Shown: piece by piece, positions 11,126-25,600 of the stretch
How positions within the stretch are numbered: the first letter of the stretch is position 1
Layout: the number at the start of each line of letters is the position of its first letter
Position numbers and translations under genes: made by a program
Assembly: GCA_034190875.2 (NCBI GenBank)
Contig: CM067348.1
Coordinates: 46,573,781-46,637,780, forward strand
Source of the DNA: Urechis unicinctus
Lineage: Eukaryota > Annelida > Polychaeta > Xenopneusta > Urechidae
Direction: 5' to 3'
DNA length: 64,000 nt
The notes under the pieces: generated by a model
Database searches by the model: none
Seen by the model: the letters and a program-made list of their open reading frames with translations, nothing else
What the model was told of the DNA's origin: nothing

Positions 11126-14100
11126 TGTTAATTGCTAGCATCAAGACTGATTGTTAGAAAATCTTGTCATGATTGTATCCGGCCGGCATTATAATTTAAT
11201 GTTTTGGTGTGATTACCGTGCCATACTTCACAAATGCACTAAAATAATGAACCCTTGTCAAATTCCCTGGTCGGATTTAATTGCATTCGTCCGAATACAC
11301 ACTAGACAACTGCACACAGTGTATAGCGCCTCATTAGTTGAGGTAAGCAGCCATACTTGCCATCTTGCCGCATATGCTGAGCAAGTCGCAAAGAGAAAAA
11401 AATTTGCTTTTTCTAGCTTATTGCAATTGCCTACGACAGGGTTCATCCGGGCATTCTCTTTCTGTAACAAACAAAGAGTAATTTGTAAAACTGAGGTTTA
11501 CGTTGTAGGTCCCGGTCCGATTATAATAATGGTACGACTAATGTTCCCAAGGATAAATCAGTATAAACCAATATCTTAATGACTAACTCTTTCAGTAAGT
11601 TGTTTTGTGTTGCATTTTACCCAGTGGTGCTTAAAATTCACTTTAATTTGGAATACTTAAGGCCTTGCAAATTAATTTAATCCCTAAAATACTAATCTTA
11701 CTATAATACTGGCTTTAGAAATCTCAGCCAGTAAGCTGTTTAACAGTGCCATCATCATTTTGATATAGAAATTAATGGTTTGTGAATACAACTTATCGTC
11801 TTTGCAACCAAAGGGTGGAAATGCATAAAAGCTCGCGGCATTAAAAATGCCTCGATTAGCCCCTGAACTGTAGTGTGTTATCTTTATTCCGGTCTGATGT
11901 GGCCAGAATACATCTGAGCAGACTGTCTTCTGTTATGGCTGGTTATAAACGGTGTCAGCCAATAATATTCGCAAACATTGAAACTGCTAGAATTTTGTAG
12001 TGAGAATGGAAGACATTGGTAAAGTTAGTAAAAGTCTTAAACAGTCGCTAAACATTCAAACAAACCGCATAGGTACGTCCACCATATGATCTTAAAACTA
12101 ATCTCTCTATGTCCCACTTGCCAAAAAACAAGAGAACACACACTCGGTTGATCCCAATACGCTAGATGTTGTCAATGTTCTTATACATCAGCGTAAAATC
12201 TAGCATCCATTCAAAGACTCAGTATAAGATTCGATGAAACCACTCTTAATGTGTTAACTATAAAGTTGGTACTAAGCATTCAAGCTTTATCTCTTTACTT
12301 TTTCTGGGTAGTTGATAGAATATGCGGTCGTAGAGTTCCTAACACCCAAACATACTTTACAGAGTAACGTCTGCTAAACCGTTACCGTTTGATAATTATT
12401 GATGATAGTAACGGCAATTTGCTGAGTCATTATAGCGACTTCCGTGCTGCGATGCCAGAGATAACCCGTTCGCCGGACATTAACAGCGAAGGGTACCAGC
12501 CCCCGTGCAACTTACAGCTTACGAGGATTCTTTGAGCCATTTATATCTTCCCTTGGCATTCAGAGGATGTCATATGTAAAGTGGCATCATTATATTCCAC
12601 AAGCACCGATTAATCTTGATATGTGGGGTTTTGTGATCAGATTTGTCAACAAATGCAAGCTAATCATCCACTATTTCACGAAGGCAAACGAGCGCGTTCG
12701 AAATGTGTTTGTCATTGGTGATGTACTGCAATTAACTGTGGAATGGCAAGTTGTCAATGGGGAACATAACGTCCTATAAAAAAGAAGTTCTAAAATATAA
12801 AGAGCAGACGAGACATTAAGTTGCGTAGCATTGACTTTCAGTTCACCACATTTGCGTGTAACTGTTTCACAACTACTAACTCGATATTAATGAATTATCG
12901 GGGATGCTGACACCTGTCTGGCTACATATACAATTCAGTGTACAGCGTGTTACCGTGTCTTGATCGTTATGGCTGTACTTTTATTGAGACACCTATTGCC
13001 GCAACTATAATCAAGACTATTGTGAAATTGCCTGGCGTGATATTTTTAACCACGCTGCACTGAACAATATGGTGTATGCATGTAATAGTAAAACAGTTTG
13101 ATTATAAAGACAAGCCAGCGGTTTCATTTAATCATCTGAGCTAGATATTTGTACAACACTCCTCAAATTGTGCTTATTTACAGAGGGATGGAGATATAAT
13201 GAAAGTGCCTGGTAGCGAGATATGGAGGAGAGCGCCTGAAAGGGGACGAATAAAACGTCACCTTTATCAATCCTGCTTCACCTACATTTCAGTTTGTGCA
13301 AGCATTATAACGGTTGTATAAAAAGTATATGGTACGGCTGGCTAATTAAGGTTTTTTAAATATAGTGTCCTGTGAAAGCTGTCTTTTGGTATGTCTCCCC
13401 TGACGAGATAACGTACTCAACTGTAAGACATTTACTGATATACGAATGCATTATCACGAAGAAGTTAGATTACTTTCGCCAAAAGCCAATCATCTTGATT
13501 ATTTCTTCGTCTTACGTTTGATAACCCCGTGTTGCTTTAGTGGGTATCAATACGTGCATCCTAGGTCTAAGCTCTGACTCCAGTATCAAACATTGTGCTT
13601 GCACTCAGTCAAATAATTAAAATACGTGCAGGTCAAATGCAATAATTATTAAATTGTTAATAATTAATTACCACAGCACGCGGGGTCATCATTAAGCAAG
13701 TATAATCCTGTTTTTCGTCATCAGCAGGAAGGTACATTATCAAGGTCAGATTATGCAATCTATTGACGGATTAATCCTCGCTCTCTGTCAAACGACTGAA
13801 CATTTTTGGTCGATCAACTTTCACAAACAAGCAACGTAGGCACACACGCTATATTATGTATGATATAAGCAGGTGTACAGAAGTGCGGGAGTGCATCGAA
13901 ACTTTTCGTAAATTTTCCTGCCATGAAGAGCTGGATTTCATGTCATTGGCTGCAAACCTAACTTATATCAGCAGAGGTTCTGTAACAGAGAAGACGTCAT
14001 TATATTGAAATCAATGAATACGTAGTAAAATAGACGAATATTTGTCATCGCATTTGGAAATCAAAAAATATCCAGCTCATTCTAGTTAAGTTGGCATTTA

Positions 14101-17100
14101 GGCTAATACAAGTTTATTTTTTAACACTCACAAGGTTCCTGCTGAATGTTCATGCTGAATTGTACAACACAAAAAGCTAACATTAAAGACTAAAAAGGGG
14201 ATAAGAAATAAAATGTGTAGTGCTAGGATGTAATTGTGAAATTCTAATACAGCGGCAATAATTGATATGATGTTATGCAATTGGATTGTGACGGAATTCA
14301 AGAGAACAATGATTCGTATATAATGGGTTGGGTTAAGTGAATTATAAATGGCATTGAATTCTACGCAAGAGTTGGAGTTATAATCAACTATGAGAACGTT
14401 ATTGCCGGATGTTATATGCAGTAATATCTACAGGCTTAGAACTGTCAGTGTTTTTGGATAAATCATTAATATAAGCCTGTGTCATGTAACGCATCCTTGT
14501 GAGACGCAATGAACCAATTCGAATTTTGCCTGATGCTTTTTAATGGGCACGGGCATGTTAACATATTTACTCCGCTTTCATTTATTGATAGTTCGATTTA
14601 AATCTTGAGGTGGTATTAGGATAAAATTATCTTAGATGTTAGCGTCTTTTGAGCAGTCAGCAAAATCGTTTGGGGAAAAAATGCAAATCAATGGCTACAT
14701 TGTTTGTTCATTCCTTTGCCGATTGTCCCATTCACATAAATACAGATTTAGCAGTCCAAGAGAAGGACCATATTAGCTATGTGGCTCTAATTATTTGTCC
14801 GGAGAGACAACATTTAACTGTTGTTGATGGAATTTATGGGAGAAAATGTCTCAACGCAGTCGCACATGATGACTTTAACAAATATATCCGTATTATGGTA
14901 TTCAGTGACTTATTTAGTGAAAATGCGTTTATGGCGGCTCATTATTTGTTGATGTCATATTTGAATATTTTATCAAACTCAGATGGTTTCAATAGATCGT
15001 TTAAATTGCTACTTCGTTGAATAGAGTGCTCTGAATATAGTCACGAAAAGCAGACATAGACAAACATGCCTAACAAAAAAAGCATATTGCTTTAGGAATC
15101 ACGTTTGCAAAATGTATGAAGCGATAAAACCTCGAAGCATTGCATGTCTGTTGTTAGCATGCTTTTTATCATTTGCTAATTAACAGTATTGCTAATATTT
15201 CCCTTCATCAACTCATTGATATTTTCGGCGGCATTTGGCAAAAACAATAGCACCAACACAATCACACTGTCAGAATTTTATTTGATTTTGCAACAAACGA
15301 GTGATTCTGCATGCAATGTCTATTACTCAAGCTTTCACCCTGCATTTGATTTAATTTTGTTACTGTTGTACGGAGAGCGTATAACTGTTGAAAAGCTTCA
15401 CATATTTGGTCCTGCTCCTATTAGTCATGGTATTGTTTGATGACATGATTCTAATTGACGTAGGCACAAATTGCTGCGGTAGTAAGAAGGCGAATGGGCG
15501 GACACGACTATATATAAATCATATCAATTATAGGAGAAAAGCTAACATTGGCTTATATATGACTTTTAGGGACAGACTGATATATCATGATGTTTTACCA
15601 GCTACGAATAATTTGTATGCACCATAATCTTACATTTGGTATATCGCATTGAATGTATATCCCAATCTCACTGACCAAAACAAACTCAATTAAAGGGTTG
15701 GCAGCGTCTGTCAGCATCGCAGGAAACATCGTACATAGACTGAAACAAAATATTCGTGCATTCTATGCTCTACCCAGAAAGTTAGCTAAAGGGAAGTGCA
15801 AAGGTATGGTATACACTGCACTATTGAGATATTGAAATTACATAAGGAACATGTAAGTTCAGTTGCCGAGTCAGATAATTCTAGTGTAATATCACTTTGT
15901 TGTTAAATCTTTAAACATCCGGCATTGTCAAGCATTCACATCATGAGAACAGAAATTAAAAATTGTTGTTGTTTGGGAAACAATCAACATGCATACCCTT
16001 GTTTGGAACATACAATATACTTTGTGGCCGTCATTTGTGTTCTTGATCATCTGAGTCACGAGAAGCCAGTGTTTAGTTAACCCCTAGTATTCAAAACAAC
16101 CGCCTGTTGTAGCTGAGAAGGGCCGGTCAACCACGAAACTATTTGTACCGGAATGTGGTGTTTAAACGTCTTGCGTATTGTGTTTAACATCAAACATCCT
16201 TCAGAATAGCGCAACAAGTTACATTTGAATTGATTTGACTACGGATTAGCATTTTTGCATTTGATTTTTTTGAAAGACATATGCACCTGTTTTTAACTAC
16301 CTTATTAGTCCGGGTAATGTTCTTCATGTTTAACTACGCCGTGCTTTTTACGTGTTTGTAGATTGGATGTTATGATGCGTTGTCTATTAGGTAGACACAG
16401 GGATAAATTGCGGTGTGTTTGATTCCGTTCTTTATGATCTAAGTTTGGATAATGGTCATTTATTCCTGAGTGCATTGCTTCGTTTGCACGACCTCCAAGC
16501 CGAAGCTTGTATGTTCCGGTACTTATACAAGGAATGAATCTGGAGTAAGTGTTTGCGAGGCATAGAAACAAAACACCTAAACATTGGCATCAAGGTTGTC
16601 AGCCAGCTTTGTAGTCGAAGCATAAGCTGAGGTTGATATTTTTTCAGTATAACCGCCGTTTAATTTTATTATCACTACAAATGTTTAATTCCATCAATGA
16701 TTCGACATGCACACCTAACTGATAGTAACTTTCCTGTGCCGGATACGAACACTTTAAGTGCGACTATTTCGTGATTTTGGGTGAGAATGACATCTAAATT
16801 CGTGATTGAAAGAAAATGCTTTGATCAGCTGCGTGCTTGCACGGGCGACTTAAAAATTCAAAATTACTATGAAAAGTGTCCAATGTAAATGTCGCTTTAT
16901 ATTCTAGTTGGTGCCGTCGGTTCCTGCATTTAAATTATGTACACGGGAGTCAAAAGCGTTTGCTCTGCAAAAATCCAGCGTAGCACTAAGCACAATATTG
17001 TTAAGTACAATCGATCACAGAAAAGTACAAAAAACCAAAAACACCTGAATAATCATATCACAGAATATGTTACCCTGCTTATTTTACTTTCAATATAAAC

Positions 17101-17780
17101 AACATTTATCTAGTTTCCTAAGCATGACAATGAAAGATAGATTAGCATTGGAACCTTTGGTTGAATTGTCTTATTGCACGATGTTTGAGTCAAAATGGGG
17201 GAGGGGGTACAAAATGATGGGTAAGGGGTATTTTGATAGTCGCAAACGTTATGTCATTGAATGCATTGCCAAGACGACATATCAGCAGCCAATCTTACAT
17301 TGACGTGGCAACGTGCTTATTAACGGATAATAACCTCCCCTGACAGATACTCAATGGTAACAATTGGTTTCTTCAGTGCGAGACTTCAAGGCGGCTGATC
17401 GGGCTCTCTCACTGAACCCGTCAATAGCAATGTCATTGAGCAATTGCTGAATAAAAGTCTCAGGTGTCTTTAATCTCATATCACTCAGCAAGATATACCA
17501 GTGGAGAAGGATGATGGCCTAACCCAACCTAATGGCATTGTATGGGGTGTTGTTGTCTGGTGATGACGCGCACAACTAGCCAGATAATCGAACAATGTAG
17601 CAATGATAAGCATGTCGGCAGACTAGATAACTCTGGCTTAGCCTTCACATATCAACTATGGTGTTATAAGAAGAGGAAAGCACGAGATTTAGTAACGACT
17701 CACTATAGCTGACACAGACTGTGAATATATTTGCTTCGATCTTAAGCATATAATGGACGGCGATAGGGTAGACCACATGT
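11126..17780. other. Long stretch without recognised genes
   Basis: The longest open frames here are 11151-11579 (142 codons, plus) and 14649-15020 (123 codons, plus, followed by other plus-strand frames to 15835). None shows a family motif, signal peptide or splice-linked neighbour that I recognise, and codon use looks like the surrounding AT-rich DNA. I treat them as chance frames. Confidence 0.45.
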
Positions 17781-17993
17781 GGTCATTTTGCTGCCGCACT
17801 TTGCATGCATATCCGTTCTGACAGCCTGATAGATGCAATAATTGTAGGGAAGAACCAATATTAATGTTTGCATTTGACGCAATACTGGTAATTTTGTTGC
17901 CGAAATTTGCATGCATATTCGTTCTGACAGCCTAATATACCCATTAATAGTACGGAAGAACCAATATTAATGATTGCAATTTACGCAATACTG
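17781..17993 (+). repeat. Tandem pair of ~106-bp units
   Basis: Unit 1 (17781-17886) and unit 2 (17887-17993) share long blocks such as 'tttgcatgcatat', 'cgttctgacagcct' and 'gaagaaccaatattaatg', and both end in 'acgcaatactg'. Divergence is roughly 15 percent by eye. Both units contain the palindromic word TGCATGCA. Confidence 0.92.
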
Positions 17994-19889
17994 ATCATTA
18001 ACATATGGTCTTCAGCCCACATGCCCGAATTGATATTAATGAAACATTACCATCTATCGAGTAACACAATGACGAAGTCCGTGCTTTTGTGTTCCTGTGT
18101 ATAGCTGCTCCATTTTATACCAGCCATGACCCGAATATCAAATGCTGTAACTAAAGTCGTATCGTCTATATGTAGGCGCACTATGTAAGGATTTATAATG
18201 CTTCTGCATCCGATATTACCCTTTATGTTCCTGCTTACTCTTTCGTACGTAAGTTATTTACCCATATGCAGACATTACTAATAACCCTTGAATGTTGAAT
18301 ACAGTATATCAGTTGTTGCACGTATTTGTAGCTAACGCCAGACACGTCTTATTGTTTATGAATAAAACCAGTTTATGCGAACACTGTTAAGGACCAATAT
18401 GTGCGATGTCAGTCGATATGGGCACAGGTGATGTTTGAACGGATCCACGGAGAGTGAGCGCTTTTCATATCCGTTCAAGGCATGAACTGGATGCTTCATG
18501 CCCAGTTGGAAAATGTCTTACTCGTGTTATAAGCTGTTACTGTAACAAAGACGCTTAATTAGGCCAATGAAAGATCTCGAATATTTGTGGGCAATGCAAA
18601 TGCTTCGCATGTACCTGCTCTTAAAGAAGTTGGTAAAATAACAAGCAGTTTAATCTAACATAACGACGTAATTAATACGACGTACTGCAGGTGTTGATGA
18701 CTAGCACCTGCCATTATTAGGCTCAATTGCCTCATATAAGTACATCAACAACTGCAAGCCGCTTTAAAGGAAGTATTGTTACTGTAGCTGTTCACCAACA
18801 CACGCTTATACAGTATAACGCTTACAGTGCCATCCGGGGTCGGGTTTTTAACACGCAGGCTAAAGCAAGGTCAAAGAGGATATTACGAACGTAAGATCGA
18901 AATTAAGTTAAGTGCTTCAAATATTGAATCACAATGATTGCGCCTGACGATAAGTGCTCTACCTCGAATTAATTAACCTTAACAAAGGCGTCATCAGTTA
19001 CAAGCATGAATCAAGACCGCCAAATATCAACTGCTGGAAGCATTTGCGATTTGGGCAGGTGAATCGAAGAATTCGAACAAGTTCCATCGCGACATTTACC
19101 CGTCGGGCAGTATTAACGATGGCCATCTCTAAAACAGACATAAACTCGATTAAGAAGTAGTGGTTATTTATTTAAAGTAATGCAAGACCCCTAATATACG
19201 CGGTGTGAATGACAGCAGTATCCATATCAATGCAATTTATAATTAGAAGGTTATTTTGCATTATCTAACATATACACCGTCCGGTATATGAATAGAGCTG
19301 TCTCCTGTACATGTATTTTAGTATTGCCAGTACGACAAAGACGATATCGCCACTGCAGCTTTTTGCTGACCATCATGTGGTATCTGATGCAATTAATTGG
19401 CTTCTCTAACTTAAAATACACATCTGGTTATGTATCCTGGACTACTCTGAATGTTATATATTGCTTAAAAGCACCAGTGGTAAGAACTTATTTTCTTTTT
19501 TTCAAATTTACTTAAATGTTGCTACCAAAGGTAAAAGCGCGGATTTTCTCACAGCGAGATATGATAACTCGTTCGTGTAAGCTGATAGTCTCTGTCACAA
19601 ATTCCATTCGCTTTGTCGTTATACATTAAGCCCTGTCCATTTGAATGAGAAACCGATGGCTGTACGACATAGTTGCAGTATCTAGGTCATATTAGTAGTT
19701 GAATAATAGAGATGAGTCATATATTCGGAGTCATAATTCGCTAACAATGCAAGAAAATCAATTCATCACCAGAACACGGAATACGATACAAGAGGCCTGG
19801 TGAGAAACAATAAATGCAAACAAATTGAAGAAAATGCATTCGGTTGTCTAATGATTGATGCAAATTATCAGGTATATCCCATGAACCCA
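17994..19889. other. No gene recognised
   Basis: AT-rich sequence with short open frames only. A small inverted repeat near 18688-18712 (GCAGGTG and CACCTGC) is the only structure noted. Confidence 0.45.
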
Positions 19890-21430
19890 TCGCAACAGCT
19901 AAGTTATAAAGCCGAAGGTCACCTCCGATACACGGCGATCGGAAGGTATAGTAATTGATCATCGGGAACAATGGACTTATTATAGAGGGTTGACATCCTA
20001 CTACTGACCAGAGAGATGATAAGCTTATGCTTGTTCATAACCAACTTACGTTACATAGCCAAAGGTCGCTGCTGAATTACTGCAAAAGCTGCAGACTACT
20101 TGATCACTCTGAACAATTTACATTTGTTATAGGAGTGATATGTTGTCCTTGAGAAGTAATCATCTAGTATCACCTTTTGAGCCCAGTTAAACATCCAGGT
20201 CGTAGGGATTTATAACAGCTTACCATATGAAGCACCTGTATCAGGCGGGAATTCGTGTAAAGTCACCGCATAGCAGCTATTCTATCGTTCCTCCGAACCA
20301 CGTAATTCATTTGACTTGTTCACATATCTGCTAACTAGCTTATCGTTGCAAATTCAACAATTCGGCATATTCACTCATATACTTTTCACCTCTGCAATTT
20401 ACCTTTAATCTAACGTTCCCCATTTAATCGATTGCTTGGCTTAGCGTATGCCTATTGTGACATGCGTGAAGTACCCTCCAATGGTGACATTGCAAAAACA
20501 GACACATTAGTAGTGTTGCTGCTCGAAGTCGTCGATATTTATATTGTTAGCTAGATATACAACTGCTGTACGGATGGACAGATTTACTTTTCAAATAATA
20601 GGTACTACGACTTCATTATCCCCGTGGAAACATATGCACTGATTAAAAACAGTAGATATAAGAGCTGCCATGTGGCGCCAATCTCGCTCTCCCACGAATA
20701 TATGGTACATATTGCAAAATATTGGACGCGCAATGTACGCAACTACAGCATGAAATGAAGCTGAGCCGTGTAACTTCCAAAGAGTATAATACATGAGCGA
20801 CGTAATATAGTTGACAGGATCAACAAGGCAGAAATATTTCAGAATGATAAAACGACGCTCGGTCCCCTTGTGACATTTCCTGTCAGCAAATCATAATTCA
20901 CATAGTTACCCGTCAAATGGCTCCAATTGCCGTTAAGTCATATTGATTCCGGAATAATCCCTACCTGTGTCAGTTGAGATAATGGATGCTTAAAATATGA
21001 TATTTAACAGTCCTAAGCTCCATACTTCATTAGCTAACATTATAACACAGAGTAGACAAGAATGAATGCGTCACTATAAAAACCATATTTAAGCCCATCA
21101 TGTATTCATCAAGGCGATCATTCGCGTCTTATGGAAAGGACAATTGACAATGCCAGGTGGCGTCCCTTGCAATATATTGCGCTGTCTGCAATAAACCTGT
21201 CGCATTAGCGTCTCATCACATTAGCGGAGACATTTTTCTCAAGCCACTTGGATGCAAACTGGGCATCCATTCTGTAAAAATAACAGCATTTCACATAATA
21301 AAGCATTGCTCGTGTGTGTGTAATGCTAACAATGGTGGTATCATACGGTCTGTATTTGCGATATTAAGCGAACGACGTTTTAAACTTTAGACACGTAGCT
21401 CGTTTGGCATTGCATGACAATTAACGTTAT
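19890..21430 (+). repeat. Old repeat family, copy 2
   Basis: This copy aligns in order with 31530-33540. Pairs include 'aaggtcacctccgatac' with 'aaagtcacctctggtat', 'ttgatcatcgggaacaatgg' with 'ttgatcatagggaataattg', 'gccatgtggcgccaat' with 'gccatgtagcgctaat', and 'gtctgcaataaacctgtcgc' with 'gtctgccgtaaaccggtcg'. It is heavily diverged, with a conserved order of blocks over about 1.5 kb. It ends shortly before the TA array at 21.9 kb. Confidence 0.8.
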
Positions 21431-21916
21431 GTGCATAACGAAAATACGTACATCGACCATTTCTTAAGGTTTGGACATTCAGTCTAACCCTCTAGCATAA
21501 TATGAATCTACCAATTCGTATTGCTCGACATGCACAAATGAGTGGAATTTGTAATGTTAGGCAAAGGTTAAAGCATACGTATACGTTATCTGGCAAGGAT
21601 GATGCACGACAAGCCTAAGCACCTATGAATCTGTTGTTCGCATTCCCCTTCTGACTCCATACAATTCATGTAAACAACTTAATTTAACCAATTAACGCGT
21701 GTTCGCAACTAATAATAAATAAGGGCACATGCTCCCTGAGTTGAAAGTATGGAACAAGCGAAAACCTCGATAGACGTTTGGCGCCAAGTACGACAGATTA
21801 TCGAGGCTTCAGAAGCAGCCTCAAATAATTTTTGACCTCAACAGCTTGTACATAGCCAAAACAAATCGCTGCCATTAGTAATTATGGTCAGCTGCTACTG
21901 TAGACAAGTGGGCAGG

Positions 21917-21945
21917 ATATATATATTTATATAAAAATGTATATA

Positions 21946-22018
<73 letters not shown>

Positions 22019-22251
22019 TTATAAGTGTATGTAGATATTGATATAGATATATATTAATATTTATAGATATATATATATACATATATATAAATATATATGC
22101 ATATATATATATATATATGCATATATATGTATATATGCATATATATATATTTATGTATAAATAAATATGTATAGATATATATATATATGTCTATATATAT
22201 CTAGATATAAATATATAAAATATAATATACTATATATATATATATATATAG

Positions 22252-22286
<35 letters not shown>

Positions 22287-22622
22287 AATTTACGTAGATA
22301 TTGATAGAGATATATATATATTGATAGCTCTCCTCTCTCTATATACATAAATATAAATATATATACATATATATATATATTTCTATATATATCCCTATAC
22401 ATATAAATAAAGAGAGATATATATGTCTATATATATATAGCTATATATATATAAAGATATACATATATACATATACATATATATATCTATATTCTCTATA
22501 TATATCTATTTTTTAGATATCTATCTATCTCTGTCCCTCTCTCTATATATATATCTATATATATCTATCTATATATATCTATCTATCTCTATCTATCTAT
22601 ATATATATATATATATATATAT
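21917..22622. repeat. TA-rich array with GATA/TCTA sections
   Basis: Pure (TA)n runs are interspersed with ATAGATAT, ATCTATCT and short CTCTCT sections. No coding content: the Tyr/Ile frames on the minus strand are artefacts. Confidence 0.97.
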
Positions 22623-25600
22623 TCCATGTGCACACGTAGCCGATATCTGGCATAACTGTTTTACAGTTTGCGTTGTGCTATAGGCTGTACAACGCTAGAA
22701 AGCGCCTTTGAAGTCACCAACCTTTTAATATCAGCAACCGCGTCTGTTTTATTGAGCAACAGGTCTAGGGTTATGTTTGTTATTGCACCTTAATGGTCTT
22801 ATTCAAATAGTTACACACTAAATCAAGTATTATTTAAATGTTGTCCTGCTAGAAAAAGTCCAATCACCCGGAAGGCAATGTCGTTTTTAATGCACACTAA
22901 GTTTCCGACGATAAATATTTCTTTTCTTTTGAAAAATAAACACTGTTGTTTTCACGCTGTAATCCGACGTTATCTTCCACTTAAGATAGCTGTTAATTGA
23001 TCTAGGTAATGTTCCCTTAACTGAAAAATTAGCGGTGCCTTATTTTATTATAAATAGGTACTATTTGCTCCAGAGTATCAACTTGTTTGATATCTAGCCA
23101 GTCATTACGATTTCGGATTTCAGGTTGATTAAAGAAGTGAATAAATTAAACTGGAACTACGCGACATATAATTTATTGGCAAAATAATAGCAGACCATAA
23201 TATCCATGCTTTTCCGATTGCATTAGTTGCAAATAACCAGAGCACACCTAGTGCCAGGTACATGACGTTTTATTTCTGGAGGTTGTTGACACTTGGTTCA
23301 TCATGTGCCCCAAAAGGCATATGTTTTGATGAACCTCAGATTGCAGCTTTGTGTCCAGATAAATCAAACGTGTCGCCGGAGCATATCGGCAGTGACACAA
23401 AAGCTTTGTTGTACGAGTTTTTTTCTGGGATTACAATGTCATATGCTAAGCATTAAACTAAGCATTTAACAAAGAGGATATGGTTGAGCGGCTTCATGCA
23501 TTCAGTCATCTTATGTTATTCTCCATATTTTATGGACAAGGCCAGAAATAGGTTATAGATACGGTTGAATGCATGAGCGGCACGTGTATACATGCATTAA
23601 GACAAGGTTTTAATACTATCCTAAGTGGTGGTGAGGTGCCGCATTTTTATGGGTTCACATACGGCTCTGCTATATTCATTTGCATGGTCTAGGTGAAGTT
23701 ATATATAGCCGTAAATCACAAAAATTGATTGTTGACTTTTTCGAGATAAAAGGTTTTCGCCGATATACAAACTAAAGCACAAGACTGTCGCTCATAGAGA
23801 CGGAAGAGCATATTTCGTTAGTTTAAAATTATGGTAGGTATTACTTACATTTGTTTACATGGGATACAATTGGGTTACGCCTAGAATGTATATCACCAGT
23901 ATTCGCAATCTTTCCATGAGACGTAACGCAGAGCGAAGCAGTTTACTGTTGAATAACGTATGCAGCATTAACTCTTGATGAGTGACTGTAGTGAAATGTA
24001 GTAGATACGACAGTAAAGGAGAGATTTAGAAAATATGCCAATCTTATACAGTGACCACGGGACGTTACGGTATTAGCAAGGATTGATATGCTGCTAAAAA
24101 CATACGTTGCCTGCTTGGGGGACAAATTTCAATGAACCGGTCTCCGCCTAACAATCAGATTGTTAAATTCCATTCTTTCATGTTTTCCGAGTTAAGCTAG
24201 TATTTTTGATATAGCACCATCCAATTTACCCTTATTGCACCTTATGCTCTTCATCATAGAAAAGTCATCATAAGAGTACCTATATTTTCACTCCAGGAGC
24301 ATTAACGTAATGCTTCACTACATGACGTCTTTACCTGTCAGATGTGGTTGCATGGATTCCCTGCTTGGGCAAATATTAACTATTTGTACTATACTCTTAA
24401 GAATACATTGTGTGACACAATTATGCAATGTGCTATGCGCAAAGCAATCGTTGGCATCCGGACACAACCATAGGGCCCATCATATTGAGGTTAATCGTAT
24501 TGTTTCAACGCACGATGCTGCGCTGAGTTAACAACCAGCTTACATTCGTCTCGTCTTAAAAGCATACAACGCGTTCAATATTAAGATTGAACTCCTCTGA
24601 TGAAGTAGCCATATATCTCGTTATTTCCCTTTTTCATACCACGACATTTAAGTAAACATATCGGTCCTTCAATTCCCGTTATGGCATAATAATACACATT
24701 TCACAATACACCAATATCATTCCTATCGATTTATTCGTCGATATAAATCCGGGTAATGTGAGTAATGCTCGCGCTCAATCTGCGTTAGTTGACGTTCCGG
24801 TGATTGGGGTTGTGACATCATTGAATACTGTTGACCAAGGTCGATTGGTGGTTTCGAGGGATAGTAAGTACTTAATAGATTCAAGACAGCCGTGCAACTT
24901 GGCTTTCCTTTTAACCCAGATTACAATTTCATGTAACAGTTATCCAATTGTGGTCGGTATTTAATCAATTTGCATTTTTTATACTTTCTGGCAATATTGT
25001 CGATTTAGCCATAAGTAGCTTCAACTTGTGAAAAAAAGCTTTTGTCGCCAACATCACACATATAAAGACCGATGTCCACAATGTACGTTACACTGGTAAA
25101 TAACAGGCCTAAATAACTCGGTTCATATTCATCATAGTCTAAACGATATGCTAGGTCCTTGAAACCGGTGCACAGTAGCTCATGGACAGGCGACCGACAT
25201 ACCCGACTAACAAATGGAGTGCAATAAATTATATACTAAAAACCAGATCAGCGTCATCCATAAATAACATATGTTAGTGAATTACTTGTTAACTCCTGAG
25301 ATGTCGTAAATATTGTAGATTTTTAACAGGCGATAGTCAGCGGGCCCGCTTAACATGAATGTATTAAAATGTACATAGAATATACTAGCCGGCTACGGTA
25401 TTTTGTCGAACTTTCTTAACCATCTGAACTATGGCATATGCCACACGTACGCTGATAATAGATAGCCAGCTAACATGCGTGGGTGACAATTAATAATATT
25501 TCCGCATTCGCGGAATCTAAATTACACGTGATTAAAGCGTGTACTAATTTTAGGTGTATTCACTAGTTATGCAGAGCTTTACCGTAATGATATGACTGCG

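Noticed and set aside
11151-11579. 142-codon plus-strand frame
   Set aside because: No family motif, no splice or promoter context, and residue use typical of AT-rich non-coding DNA. One frame of this length is expected by chance in 64 kb.
14649-15835. Four plus-strand open frames in a row
   Set aside because: They lie in different frames with gaps, and none shows a motif, a ribosomal or splice context or mutual relation, so I did not call a gene.
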